64,000 bases of DNA from Xylogone sp. PMI_703 (taxonomy: Eukaryota > Ascomycota > Leotiomycetes). Below are positions 1 to 12,376 of the stretch, one piece after another. How positions within the stretch are numbered: position 1 is the stretch's first letter; every line of letters begins with the position of its first letter. The notes beneath the pieces were generated by a model. The model was not told where the DNA came from. It saw only the letters and a list, made by a program, of their open reading frames with translations, and ran no database searches. Both the position numbers and the translations under genes were made by a program. The DNA is taken from positions 5,518,001 through 5,582,000 of the forward strand of contig JAJTUQ010000003.1 in the NCBI GenBank assembly GCA_021399445.1. The letters run 5' to 3'.

Positions 1-2972
1 GTCGACATCATCGAGCAATCTACGGGGTTCACCCTTGATCTTGATATCGTAATTGACACCCTCCCAGTGGAAGATAGCAGTCTGCTTCTGAATATTGTTC
101 GGGACTTCACTTCGGGTTTTATGAATAACTTCCTTGCTGGTAACTCTTCCATGAGGCACCGTCTCTTCATCATCACGTTGTTGAGGGATTTTTGGAACCT
201 TGCCTCGAGGGAACAGGAGGACTTCACCCTTCGAGCGCTTGGCGGATATGAATTCCGTAGCGAATAGGTAGACGAAGAGACCAAAGAAGATGAGAGCCCA
301 AAGGATACCGAAGTTTCTCCAGAGATGGGAGTGTTCATACTTGAAGTTGACGCGAATGTATGTGTCTCCGTCAACGAAGTTAGCACCTGCAGCTGCACCA
401 GTAGTAGAGCAAATTCTCTGTTCAGGGGAGACGTCCGCATAACCAGGCCCAGTAGGAACGAAGCTTGTACAGGGGATGTGTCGGTTGTGGAATTCGTTAA
501 TCATCAACGCCTCAAAAGCATACGCCACAGGATCCAGATAGTTGATCCATCTGAACCACGGATGCATGTCTCTCGTAGGAATGGTGAAACCGGTGTAGAT
601 AACCAAAGCAAGAATCAAAACCGCAGCCGGTGCCATAGCTTGTGACAAACTTCTACTCAACGCCGCAATAGAGCGGAAGATCATAGACATAGCTAACACG
701 CACATGAAACTGAACAGGTAGAACGTGAAGAAAGCTCCTGGAGTTCGACGTAGATTAGTCATGAAGTAAAGCACTAGATTGAAGAAGACCGATGTGAGGA
801 TTTTATTCGGCAAGTCACAAATCATAGAGGCAACCGCTTCGGCAAATGGATGGTAGAACGCATATTTGGCATGTTTTTCCACGATTGGTCGTTGGGCGTA
901 CAGGGTAAGAATCTATAAAATATTAGTTGTGATCACCATATTATCCTCAAAGTATACATACTTCGAGAGCAGAACTAAAGGCATTGAGCAAGATGGCAAA
1001 GAACAGCAGGGCACCACGACTGTAGAGGGCTCCTGTATTCTCCGGAAGGTTATAGAAGACACTACCGACAACCAAAGCCATGATTGAGTTGGCTATGATA
1101 CCGGTCAACATGATACTTGCATCTCCGCGAACACGTTGGTATCCACGATCCATACAGAGCTTGATCTGCATGGGTATGGAGATGGTGTAGGGGGACTTGG
1201 CACGTCTGGCAGTCATCAGCAACAGAAACTTTGTACTTGCCCTGAAGATGCTACTTACTGGCTCTTGGCCATTTCAGCCTTTCGAGACTCCCTGAATTTC
1301 TCCAATTGCTCGCCACCAACCGGGTACTCTTTCTCAAATTCGTCGATCTCCCTGAGCAACTGAGCGCGGTCCTCACTCTCGAGCCAGGCTTTCTCGAATT
1401 CATCAGGAGTCTGAGGCACCCTGTTCTCCCATCCCGACTTGGCAATTCGCTCGGCAGGGCTGGTCAAGGAGGTCAGGAAATCGGCAGTTGTTTGACGTTC
1501 AGGGCAGTCGAATCCCATATCGAGGAAGAATTTCTTCGCAGCATGGATGTTACCGAAGTAAATCTGGCGACCTTCGTAGAGAACAGAGACTTTGTCAAAG
1601 ACCTGGCATAAAATATTAGTGACTGTCATTGGGATGAAAAACCTCATGAATCAAAGGAGCCCAAGACAAAGTGATGGAGAAGAGATGGAATAGCACTCAC
1701 ATCATAGATAGTTTGAGAAGCCTGGTAAATGGCAACCACGGCAGTCGAACCACTCAGTTCGGTGGACAATCTCAGGGTTTTGACGAATTCCAAAGCTGTT
1801 GCAGAGTCCAAACCACGAGTACTGTTGTCCCAGCATTGCAGAGGAGAACCACCAAGAGCCGCTTCCGCAATACTGACACGCTTTCTCTCACCACCACTGA
1901 CACCCTAGAAATACCCAGTCAGCTTGAGAGTTACAAATGAAGGGATGGATCAGTCAGATACTTACTCGAATGAAGTCGTTTCCGACCTTGGTGTTGATGG
2001 TGTGAGAAAGACCGAAGACAGCCATGATGACATCCCTCATGTGCTCGGCATACTGCTTTCGGGAAACACCTGGAATACGGTTGGATGGTGCTCGTGCAGC
2101 GGCCGCAAAGGCCAGAGTCTGACCGACGGTCAATTGGGGGAAGTGCACGTCGACTTCTGCTTGGTATATGCACTCTCCTCGGAAATCCTTGTGCATGGTC
2201 TCCATGGGGATACCTTGGTAGTTGATCACGGAGCCGGAGTCCACGAAGAAACCATGCGTCTCTCCCGCGATGGTCTTGAGAAGCGTCGAACAACCACTAT
2301 AAACAGTTTTAGTCTCATATCCCATCATCTCCAATGCCATCTTGCGTGAGCCACATACCTGCCAGGACGACCCAAGACAACCAACATCTCACCACTCTTG
2401 ATCAAGCCATCGAAGTTCCTGAGAATCTGAATCTTGGTCTGGCCCCTTCCCGTTATCTTATTAAACAAGCCTGCAGCTTCTAGCGGATAGTTACCAAAGG
2501 TCTTCTGGTAATCGGTGGGCGTGCCAAATCCGTGAACGTTCAGGTTGCGGTAGGAGACACCAGCCGTACGCTTGGGGTACCGATCTGGGTCGCGAGACGT
2601 GATGCCAATCAGAGTCTTGATCCACGCTCTCTGGTTGAATCTGCCGGAGCTGGGGTCGAGGAGGGGATCATTGCTGCCCAGGAAGGGATTGATGTAACTG
2701 CCGCCGGTGGTCTTGACAGAGTGCTGTGTGATGGTCCTCGCCAGCTTGGTTACTTCCTCGCCATCCCACTCGTCGCCGGTCGAACCTGCCTTCTCCGAGC
2801 CAATCTTCTCATCTTCGACATTGGTGACGGTTGACGGCGAGCTGTGATGAGGACGCGAGGCCTCGAGGTTCTGCTCGTCGTACTTTTCGTTGTCGCGAGT
2901 GTAGGAGTGAATTGCTTCTGTGACGAAACCTCCAGCCTCGGAAGCCGCTCCCCACGGAGGGCCAGACGCCAT
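1..2972 (-). CDS. PDR-type ABC transporter (ABC-G), 3' end beyond window
   Basis: A plasma-membrane multidrug efflux pump of the fungal PDR/CDR family is the likely product; it would use ATP to export toxic compounds. I read six exons: 2972-2359, 2296-1966, 1904-1701, 1602-1259, 1205-962 and 912-1, all in phase, giving 883 visible residues. In order they encode a hydrophilic N-terminus, the first nucleotide-binding domain with the degenerate Walker [13 protein letters not shown], the ABC signature [10 protein letters not shown], a degenerate Walker B ([14 protein letters not shown]), and the first membrane domain. The reading leaves the window just as the second ATP-binding domain begins ([10 protein letters not shown]). 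The Cys-for-Lys Walker A and Asn in Walker B are usual for NBD1 of this family. The first intron cuts the Walker A motif between GRPG and SGCST. The start ATG at 2972 opens the first exon. Family confidence is high; substrate is unknown. Confidence 0.93.
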
Positions 2973-3300
2973 GGCGGAACTTGCCGGTGGTTGCTTTTAA
3001 GGTTGTGGATGGAGCTGACGCGACTGGTCGATTGGACGACGGTGCAGTGAATATGGGTTTTCGATATTAAAAAGGTATTATGTAGTACGAGAGAAGGACA
3101 TGAGGTGAGGAAAACGAGCAGCCGCTGAAGGTATATAAAAAGAGAGACGAGTTTGTCTGAGGACAGTCACCTCAGACAGGTGGCAAGGGGGGAGAAGGGC
3201 GAGAAAGAAAAAGGGTAGGAAGAGAAAGGGAAGGGGAGAGAGGGAAGGCAAGGGAAGGATTAAAAGAAGGTTTTCTGGCGCTCCAGCAGCGTTCTCGCAG
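2973..3300 (-). promoter_or_regulatory. Upstream region of the ABC transporter gene with pyrimidine-rich tract
   Basis: On the minus strand 3189-3264 is strongly C/T-rich (GA-rich as written), a common feature of fungal core promoters and leaders. It lies 215-290 bp before the ABC transporter start codon. The transcription start itself cannot be placed. Confidence 0.35.
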
Positions 3301-6300
3301 GGCCACACGCTGAACCAGGCCCAGCGCGACCCTGACGCAGCCCCGGCGCAACATCCTTCCGCCGAGATCAATCGAATTCGAGGCAAATTGGGTCGGTTTG
3401 GGCGAGCGGTCGAGTTAGGATTGCGCGTGGATGGGCTTGGCTGGCTCGCTGGTGGATTGTCGCCAAAAAAACCGATGTGTGGTGGATTGAGCGACCCCAG
3501 CCAGTCTCGCTGCAGCCCGAGCCATGCGGCGCCCATGTCTTCCCGGGTTGCAGGGCTGACGACGCTGAACGACCGCCGAATTCACCCTTATTTGCCCTTA
3601 CTAGCTCTTAATTATTATCCCTATCAGTCCTTTGCCGCTAAATTACAGTGGGAATCTAATTGCTCTGATTACTCTGATTGCTCTGTAGCGACTGTTTCCT
3701 CTGAAACATCATATCGCTGCGGCCGATTCACCGTAGTGTACGGATCCGTACAGTGCTGGGCACCGTTTGGGATGGAGCCGGGCCTGGATCAGCCAAAAAG
3801 AAAGCAAGCTCCCGTACAGGTATCGATCCAGCGCCAAACCCGTGTACATGGAATCCACCGGGTGATAGCAACCCCCGATCGATGAGTGGCACCTGTGCAC
3901 AGGAGGGATTATGACTAAGATGCTAGCACCAGCTGGACAAAGGCACAGACGGATTCAGTCACTGATGGTACTTACAGTATTACAGTAATAATAATAATAA
4001 GCTTTCTCTTATTGCGGGTGTAGACGGACAGTAGTCATCCAGACACGGCACATCGATCTCGATATCAAAATCACTACAAAGTACGGTACTGAGGATCATG
4101 ACATCAACACAGCGAATGCGAACAACATGTACGAGACTCGCCATCACCAATTCACCAGTACCTCCTTTCTCCATTCGCACTCGCATTGAATCATCTCGCA
4201 CAGGCGTCAAAACTCCCCCTGGGCCCTCATCAACAAACGCCGTATTCGTAAGGAGCACGCGATATCCTGAACCATCCTGAATGCCCCCGCTACGGAGGTT
4301 GCGGATGGGCTGAACCTCCGAGGCGCCTGCACGTCCCTCATTCGGTTGTCGGATGCGAGCTCTTCCCGCCAAAACACCCCTCGCCCTCGTGCTGGAGCTG
4401 CGTCTACAGGCGCGCCAAAACTTACGAGTGCGAGCCATTGCGAACTTCCAAGAATCTGCTGCATTCGTACAGGAGCCAGTCAGCAGCCTGCAGAATCCGA
4501 AAACGAATCCGATCCAGCAAAAAGTTACAATGTGTACATGTTTGCGATGCGATCATACAGAACCAGTACAAGTAGCAAGAGCGCGCCCTCTTACCCTCTT
4601 GGGCCCAAAATGCGATAAGGCTTGGCTATCGCAATCGCCTCATTGGCCCAATCGTTTAATTGTGCTTATGTCATCTCTTACGAGCTTAACATGGCGTTCC
4701 TTAGATGTCACGTGAACTACACGGTCTTTAGTAAACCCCGAGTCTATCTTCCAGATCTTGCATGTGCTCCACTACTACGGGTAGAAAAATGGCCGCAAAA
4801 TGGAACCCCATTGATGCTTTTTAGAATGATATGGAATAATAGTCAATCTATCATGTACAGTACGGTATACTCAAACATCGGGTACAACAGGACCCGCACT
4901 GCAAAGACGTTCAAAGGGCAAATCATACGCATGTGCTGTGTGCCCCACGTCAGGGGTATAGAAAGGTGCCAAAAAACCTCCGCCGAACCACGGAGGAAAC
5001 CCATCTCGACGCAATGGATGGATATCGATCTGCGTGCTTCCGTAGGCGACAGACAGCAGTGGATGCGTTCCAGGCGCATAGAAAATATGTCGTATTCCGC
5101 ATTGAGACAATCCCTATCTACCAGTATCTATCGATAGCTAAAGTAGATCACTTGCAATATTACACCTCCGACCTCCGTTCATAACAGCCAAGAAGAACGT
5201 GTAAATGTTTTGAACCCAGTACAATTCCCAGTACCCAATAATCATGCTGTTGATTAGGCAACTCTTCGACGCCAATGCCGAAAAATGAGACATTTTTCAC
5301 GTATAAAATGCGCCATCGGCATTGGCGTTGATTACGTACAGCATCAACGGTCTTGGACAAATCGATCAAGACGACAAAACACCGTTTATGCATAATACAG
5401 ATAGACTATTAATTATCCCTCAAACTGCAGATTATGAGAAAGTAAACGTTGTGATTGCTCAGAGGATATGTCATCATAACCTTACCCCTCTATCGTATCA
5501 GTACGGAGATACTCCAGGCACAAAAACACACACACACCACAATTCACCCCGCCATCTCCATGAGGTTCCCCCTACCCTTCACGTGATGGCTGCTTGGCTG
5601 CTTGGCTGCGCGATGCCAATGCAAGTGCCGTTTAAGGGTGTCAGCATTGGCCGATTTCAACCTGGTCACGTCGTCCATATCGGAGAAATTTATTCAGCAG
5701 CTAACGCTTTGATTCTATTCTCTTCCCGCCGTATCACGATGATAAACGTTTAGATCGACTGTCACTTGATCGTTTGTCATCATGCCGTCTCAGTAGTTAC
5801 GGGAAGCTAACCACTAACCTCTACTGTATCATGCCCTACCATGCTCTTTGTACCTTCATATGGATGGCCGCTTTTCAGCTCCCGGCTCGTGTTAGGCTGC
5901 ATTATACACCTCAATTGACTCACGGTTACGGAGTTACCAAGCTAAGATGCCAACTGCCTCTGACATTGGCCTGCCCTCCAATTTCTATGCAGGTAAAATT
6001 ATACATTGTTTGTGATATGCTAGTGTCTTAGCCATTGGCTAGTAGTGTTCGGCTTGATTCAATTTTTATATCAAAATTTGAGTCATCAAACTGGTCATGC
6101 TAAATCTTAATAAACTTTTTTTTCAAGTGAGAATTTTATTTTTATTCCTATTATGGTTCAAATGTTGAAATACTTTTCAAGCTTGTCTTCCTTGTAACTC
6201 GGACTCTGGTGTCCACCCCAACTCCTTGGCTTCCCAGCTGTCTCCTAGCCCTACACTTCCACACATTAGGATCAAACAAGAGGCTATAAGGAATCTGGCA

Positions 6301-7261
6301 GCTAGAATTTTTCTTTCGCTCTGATAGCGGATCTTTCCAAGCCATTCAAGCTCTCATGTGGTCTCTTATACAAGCGTGTCTTGATGTACTAAATTTCCTG
6401 TAGCTATCACAAAAGTCTTAAAGCTCACTGTTTGAGCAGACGAAGGTAGACTTTACAGAACTATAGTACTACAAATCTTCTCGGTAGGCACGGTATGGCA
6501 CTAGATTAGTACTAACAGAGCTGTCAATGCCTTTGAATCTGGATAGAATTTAGGAAAATGGTGAGTTGAATGAAGTGTGTGAATTTGTAGGCAGTTTCAA
6601 TGAGCAAAAATATAATGATTCCTTTCAATAAGGGCACATTAAAAATGGAAGGAATAATTTCTGGGGGTTGGAAATTATGTATTTGACTCTCTAAAAAAGA
6701 TGTTGAAAGATGAAATCTTTTGGATAGCATTCGAGAGTAAGATGTAGACAAAAGTCCATTATGAATCATTCTTTTAAATAGCCACCCTCGTATCTTATTA
6801 AGCAGGCTATAAACGGTACTTCCAAAGCAAATGTGCTCGTTCAGTCATATATATTAAATGAAAGGGGTAACTTTAGGAGATTCACATTCTGTAATATCTG
6901 ACCACGCGAAACTGTCTCCTACACCCACTTTGACATTTCCAGCATATCCACATATGTTGCAATCACGAGGGGCAAATAAAACAATGTGATAGAGCATCAG
7001 GTCGAATCTAGTTTAAGTCAAACATGACAGCTTAGATTAAGGGAAGACATAAGCACGATGCTTGATGAGATCCATCCATCTAAGCTATTCGCACCTAGGC
7101 ACTTCCTAACATCACAATTATTGACACAAACCATCCAAAAACGAATAATAGATACTCCCTAAGTTACCTTTTGTCAACTTTTAGTGCCTTTCAGCCTAGG
7201 GTTGATATACCTACACACTGCAAACGCATGGTCCGCTTAAGGCAGCGCAGATGTAGCTCGC
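3301..7261. other. Gene-poor region, no supported gene
   Basis: About 4 kb between the ABC promoter and the retrotransposon. Open frames here are short, lack family motifs and overlap on both strands. The part from 6000 on is AT-rich. I noted a long imperfect inverted repeat around 5249-5348 (listed separately), a CA-rich microsatellite near 5521-5540 and a short imperfect repeat of CTCTGATT units near 3660-3685. It may contain decayed mobile-element sequence, but I see no recognisable coding remnant. Confidence 0.5.
5249..5348. repeat. Imperfect inverted repeat (MITE-like or cruciform)
   Basis: The arms 5266-5281 and 5316-5331 are reverse complements at 15 of 16 positions (core CGCCAATGCCGA). 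The words at 5249-5254 (GTTGAT) and 5343-5348 (ATCAAC) pair on the same axis. A separate small palindrome, AAAAATG-AGA-CATTTTT, lies inside at 5281-5297. No coding frame uses it, and no target duplication is evident. Confidence 0.55.
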
Positions 7262-7266
7262 GTAGC
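7262..7266. repeat. Target-site duplication GTAGC, left copy
   Basis: GTAGC directly precedes the left LTR and is repeated directly after the right LTR at 12522-12526, the 5-bp duplication typical of copia integration. Confidence 0.93.
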
Positions 7267-7411
7267 TGTTGCATAATATGGTGGCCGTGCTGTGGCGCCG
7301 GCAATCACCGAGCCCCTTATCTTACTGTATATATAGAACTCCCATTCGTACACCTCCCAATACACACAGATCACTCAATTATTACTATATACAACCGTAA
7401 CTTATGCGACA
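7267..7411 (+). repeat. 5' LTR of the copia element (145 bp)
   Basis: It begins TGTTG and ends GCGACA, with TG...CA termini and a short terminal inverted repeat (TGTTGCAT / ATGCGACA). It matches 12377-12521 at every base I compared. A TATATATAG stretch at about 7329-7337 could be the TATA box of the element's own promoter. Confidence 0.95.
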
Positions 7412-7422
7412 GTTATGAGCCC
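7412..7422 (+). other. Primer-binding site, half-tRNA(iMet) type
   Basis: GTTATGAGCCC directly follows the left LTR. It is the exact complement of GGGCTCATAAC, the anticodon stem-loop of fungal initiator tRNA-Met. This fits the half-tRNA priming known for some copia elements, in place of priming from the tRNA 3' end. Confidence 0.75.
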
Positions 7423-7547
7423 GGCAAGCACTTACTTGACATAACTTTATTATTGCTGCAAATACTGAAGTTCCATTGCCTTTTACCACTTTGTTACCTC
7501 ACCGCTACTCCTTCCATCGCGATCGGTAACCGTCCACAATCATTATT

Positions 7548-10500
7548 ATGGAGTCAACTCAGGTCAACAGAGCAATCTTACGCACTCCCCATGACTGGGA
7601 GAACTGGTACAGAGACCTGAAAAACGGCATACTCCCAGAAATATGGGAATTAGTGAACCCGGAACCCCGTAGGAGCAAAGCCTTAACACCCTCAACGGAT
7701 TCCTCTACGTCAGCCTCTGCAACGGCATCTCCTTCAGAGCCTCAAAACTCCCCAAAGAGAAAGCCTATGCCAAAGCCTATTCCTCTTGATTTCTCAGATT
7801 ACCATGAAGGAGCCACTAAGTTCTCAGCGCTCAACTCCACAGAGCAAAAGGTCTACATAAACGCACAACATATCTACGAAGTACAACTCAAGGAATACAG
7901 AACGGAATCGCAGGCTCTCCAAGAGGTTCGACACCGAATACAGTTCACAGTATCGGATACAAAAAAGGCACTACTTTCACCAGAGAAATCAACGAGGAAG
8001 TGGCTAAGAATACTCATGGAGGACATTAAACCCTCTCAAGCTCAAGCACAATAGTCGGCAGAACTTCGATATCGGCAGGCTATTAGGCCTTTAAGTACGA
8101 CAACTCCGAAAGTCATAATCCTATGGATCAACGAATAGGAGACAGTTATGGCTCAGGCGACCAGAGCACGGCTTCTACACGCTACAAATACACAGGCATG
8201 GTTGAGGGATTTCTGCTCAGCAATTAGAAGGATAGCTAAATCGGTCGTAACAATATATAAGCTTTAGGCAGACTCGGTGGTTGATTTAGACTTTCAACAG
8301 GTCAGAAGGGCGTTTAGAGCTTGGTACCAGAGGCATTACCCAGTGAGTATAACTCAAGAGTTTATTATTCGCGGAGATGCTTTTGGAGCTCAATTCGTGG
8401 ATGAAAATGCTGATTCAGATAAAAAGGCTGACATTACTGACCTGGAGACTAAAAGTAGAAAGAATAATCAAAAAAGGCCATGAGCTAAGACTTCTACAAC
8501 TAATGACCGTAAGTCTAAGAGAGCTTAGTATGAAGCCTGTGATAATCTTCATGATTTAGCAAAGTACTAATTAGTTTTTGAAGAATCAAGACCTCCAGGG
8601 TGAAAGCTAAGCAAGTGTAAGTTGGAAGACCTGGAAAAGTGTCTCAAGAACAACAAATCCTTAGTCAGTTTAATCGAAAAAGCAAAGATAGAATATGAAG
8701 ATAAGGTCTAGCAATTACAGGGACAGTGTATAAGACATGTAAACGTCGTCTTTTATGTGTTTAATGTCTTTACCAGTATACCGGAAAACTGTTATACCCT
8801 GATTAACTTAGCAATACTTAACTCTGGAATGACCTTACATATATTTAACGATTTGTCACACTTTTATAATATTCGAAAGACTCCTCAATATTAATATATA
8901 ACAGCAGACAGCTCTTTTGTACCCATTCTGGCATATGGGGACATGAATATCACTGTTCAAGGAATACGAGGCTTTCAACCCTTTTACTTGAAGAATATAA
9001 TATATTGTAAAGATTTCAAGTACAACTTAGTCTCTTTCGATAAGTTAAGACAAAATGGTTTTTATTGGGACACTCAGAAAGACTTATTAATACGTAATAA
9101 CAGAACTGTTGTATACAAAATGGAGGTCTTTATCGGTCAACGAATGTTCGAATACAGACTAGTAGACCAGCTATCATATTACTACTCTACGTTCATCACT
9201 CTCAAACGATGACGGAGAACCACTCGTGATATTCAGCCTATTTCTACAGCAAGTAAAGAACTCTAGCATAAGAGAATGAGCCATATTAGTCCTTAGCCGC
9301 TATATATGCTCGGAAAACAGGTTCTAGGAGCCAAAATTCGAGGTCCTTGTACGACAAAATGTCCTGATTACGTGGAAGGCAAAATTAAGCGACAGATTAC
9401 GTAAAGACCTCCTGAATGGCTAGTTATTCAGAAACCTTTCTACGAGATTTATATTGATTAAACAGATTTATCGCCAGATTATCAAGGTCATCAAAGAATT
9501 ATGTTTATTACATACAGGTGAAGCAGTATGATAGTTCCTTATTTCATGAGTACCTATGGCACTGAACGAGAGAACCTGAGGGTTCTCAAAGACTTCGTTC
9601 GATGGTGTAGGAACTGGTATAATCTTAAAATCAAGGTAATACGGTCAGACGGCGAACTGAATCGTGGGATTACCAAAAAATGGCTTCAAGAGCAAGGAAT
9701 TACTTTCGAGCCTTCAGCTCCAGAGACCTATGATCAAAATGGTAAAGCTGAACGTTCAGGGGGCATGATCATGGAGAAAGTACGCTGTATATGAATAGGA
9801 GCAAGATTACTACATAATTTATGGCTAGAAATCGTCAATTCAGCCGTATACTTGTTTAACTGTACCCCCAAGCAACGGAATGATGGCCAAACACTGTATG
9901 AGCAGTTCTATAGCTATACAGACCGTCAGGAAAGCAGGAAGAGTACAGAAGTCACAGCCAGGAAGCCACGGCTCTTACATCTGAAGGTATATGGCTGTAG
10001 AGCATATGCCATGACCAAAGATGTTCAGCTGAAAAAGAACTGATTATTCAAGCTAGATCCGAAAGTGTACATTAGCTATTTGGTCGGTTATGACTTTACT
10101 AACATATTTTGAATATAGATTCTTCATTAAGACAAGGTTATTTCAACTAAAGATATAATATTTGACGAAAGCACCTTATTTGACGGCAAGAAAGAAAACA
10201 TTTCAGATATTCTAATAAAAGAGAAAAACGAGCTTGTAGAACAGGTTCAACTTCAACAACAAGTAGTGACCAATATACAGATTATTCAAGAGGACGACGA
10301 AGATACGATCATTGTTGATACAGAAGATTTTGACCTTGACCTTGATTATGACGAGTTCTTATCGGTCAGAGAAGAACTAGACCCTGTAAGCCTCCATGAT
10401 ATAATATACAAGTTTCCACCATGGCCTACATTGCCAGAATCACTAGTATCACTCTCAGTAAGCTTTGTTTGCTTACCTATATACAACAGGGTAAGCCCTG

Positions 10501-12305
10501 AAGAGGTAGGACAGAATATGAAGTCCCAGGCTCTAGGACGATTTCCAGACAATTTAAGTGACTTCAAGCATTACAAAGTAACACAGAGGTAGGAAGGAGC
10601 GTTCAACGTAAACCGTATGTTCAAGGCCAATAAAAAAAACCTTCCCCCAGAACCTAAAAGTGTCCGAGAACTCGAAAATCACCCCTTCAAGGAGTAGTTC
10701 AAAGAGGCTTAGCGTTAACATTTAGCTAAACACAAGCAAAAGAGAACCTTTAAGGAAGTTGAATGTTCGAATTCCCGAGGTCTGAAGGTTTTAGACTGTA
10801 TATAAGTGTTCAAATATAAGCTAGACAAACATGGAAACCTTCAGAAGTACAAAGCAAAGCTCGTAGTATGTAAGAATCAACAAATAACCGGAGAGCTTCC
10901 TACGAGGGCTACAACGTTAGTAAGTACAGCTTTCAGAACTCTTATGGCCATGATTATTTATTTTGACTTGGAAACACATCAATTAGATACTGTTAATGTG
11001 TTTGTCAACTATGATTTAGATGAAATAATCTATATGTAGTTATCTTCAGATTTCGAAAAACCAGGAAAAGTACTTCTACTCCAAAAGGCTCTGTATGAGC
11101 TCAGACGATCTCCATTATTGTGGCAAAAGGCACTTACAGACGTGTTCGTTTGCCTAAGATTCAAGCTAATTCCCCAAGAGTCATACGTGACCGTAAAGGG
11201 AGGAGTTATAGTCTTTTATTACGTTGACGATATTGTCTTCACTTTTAGGAAGGAGAGTAAACCTGTGGCAGACCAAGCTATTCAAGACCTCAAGAAACAG
11301 TTTGAAATGACAGATTGCGAAGAATTAAAGTGGTTTTTAGGAGTCCATATTATTAAGGACTGAACCAAGAAACAACTATGGCTTTCCCAGACCTCATATA
11401 TTAAGAAGATTGCTAATCAATCTGGTATTACACTTATTGATAAACCTCCTGACACTTCTCTATTTCCAGGCCACTTAATGCCTTCTACTTCATAAACTAC
11501 GAACCAATTGATTCACGAGTTTCAGAGCAAAGTCGGCTCAGTGCTGTACGCTGCAATAACTACACGACCAAATATTGCTTTCTCAGCGTGTAAACTAGCT
11601 CAGTTCAACTCGAACCTAAGCCAACAACACTATGACGCGATAAACTGAGTAATTTAATACCTTTATCATACACAAAATAAAGCCATCGGTTATGGTTATA
11701 AAAGGGAAAGAAGAACACTATGTTTTATGTGCTACAGTAACGTTTTTTTTGCAGACGATTCAACCGATCGCAAGAGCTCACAAGACTATGTCATGATGCT
11801 GTTTGGAGGGCCTGTATCGTGGTGTACGAACAAGCAAGATACAGTGACCACATCGAGTACAGAGGCCGAATTGCTGGCTATTTCGCAAACCGCGAAAGAA
11901 GCCATATGGCTGGGAAAGCTGTTCAAGGCCATGTTGTTGGAACTGAACGAACCCCTCGAATTACAGTGCGATAATAAGCAAACGATACGGTTGATATGCG
12001 AGGAATCAGCTAAGCTATAGACTAAGCTTCGGCACGTCGATATATATAACCACTGGCTTCGACAAGAGTACTTGAATAGGAGAATACAGGTCAACTGGCT
12101 GGAAACAAGCAAGATGGTGGCAGACGGGCTGACGAAGGGGCTTCCAAAGCTGAAACACACGCGTTTCGTCGACCAGCTTGGCATACAAGATATAGGGGAG
12201 AGAATAGCTATAATCAGGCGTATGGACGAGCTACGGGAGAGGGTGGTGAACCGCGAAGTGGAAATGGAGTGGAAGACTGGTGGGAGAGCGCTTAGTAAGC
12301 AATAA
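7548..12305 (+). pseudogene. Copia gag-pol polyprotein, about 31 in-frame stops, no frameshift
   Basis: A single frame of 1586 codons can be followed from the ATG at 7548 to the TAA at 12303-12305. It is intact for 168 codons of gag (7548-8051), then interrupted by stops, for example at 8052, 8136, 8265, 8481, 9210, 9525, 9792, 10041, 10590, 11037, 11361 and 12018. In order I see gag with a damaged CCHC knuckle near 8530-8570, a protease-like segment (active-site Asp replaced by Asn at 8820-8822), the integrase core (near 9450-9790, with RSDGE and NGKAERS), reverse transcriptase (10806-11360, with YVDD intact) and RNase H (11750-12150, with TSSTEAELLA). Many breaks fit G-to-A or C-to-T change (Trp, Gln and Arg codons turned to stop), as in RIP mutation. 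The last about 600 bp holds only one stop. Confidence 0.93.
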
Positions 12306-12337
12306 AGCCCTAAAGCGTAGCCCTATGAAGGTTTTTG

Positions 12338-12368
12338 CAGAGTGCCACACCATGGTTCTGGCACTCTG
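12338..12368 (+). other. Hairpin next to the polypurine tract of the copia element
   Basis: CAGAGTGCCA (12338-12347) and TGGCACTCTG (12359-12368) form a perfect 10-bp stem with an 11-nt loop that itself contains ACCATGGT. It lies between the pol stop and the 3' LTR and runs into the purine stretch GAAGGGG (12368-12374) before the LTR at 12377, the likely plus-strand primer. Confidence 0.65.
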
Positions 12369-12376
12369 AAGGGGTG

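Noticed and set aside
1924..2349. Plus-strand frames opposite the ABC transporter
   Set aside because: They run across the real exons and introns of the minus-strand gene and show no family features.
3078..3536. Minus-strand 152-codon frame upstream of the ABC gene
   Set aside because: It is low-complexity Pro/Leu/Ser from the pyrimidine-rich promoter tract and carries no motif.
7548..12305. Stop codons in the copia frame read as recoded sense codons or programmed readthrough
   Set aside because: All three stop types occur, and metal-binding and catalytic residues are lost as well, which fits mutation better than recoding.
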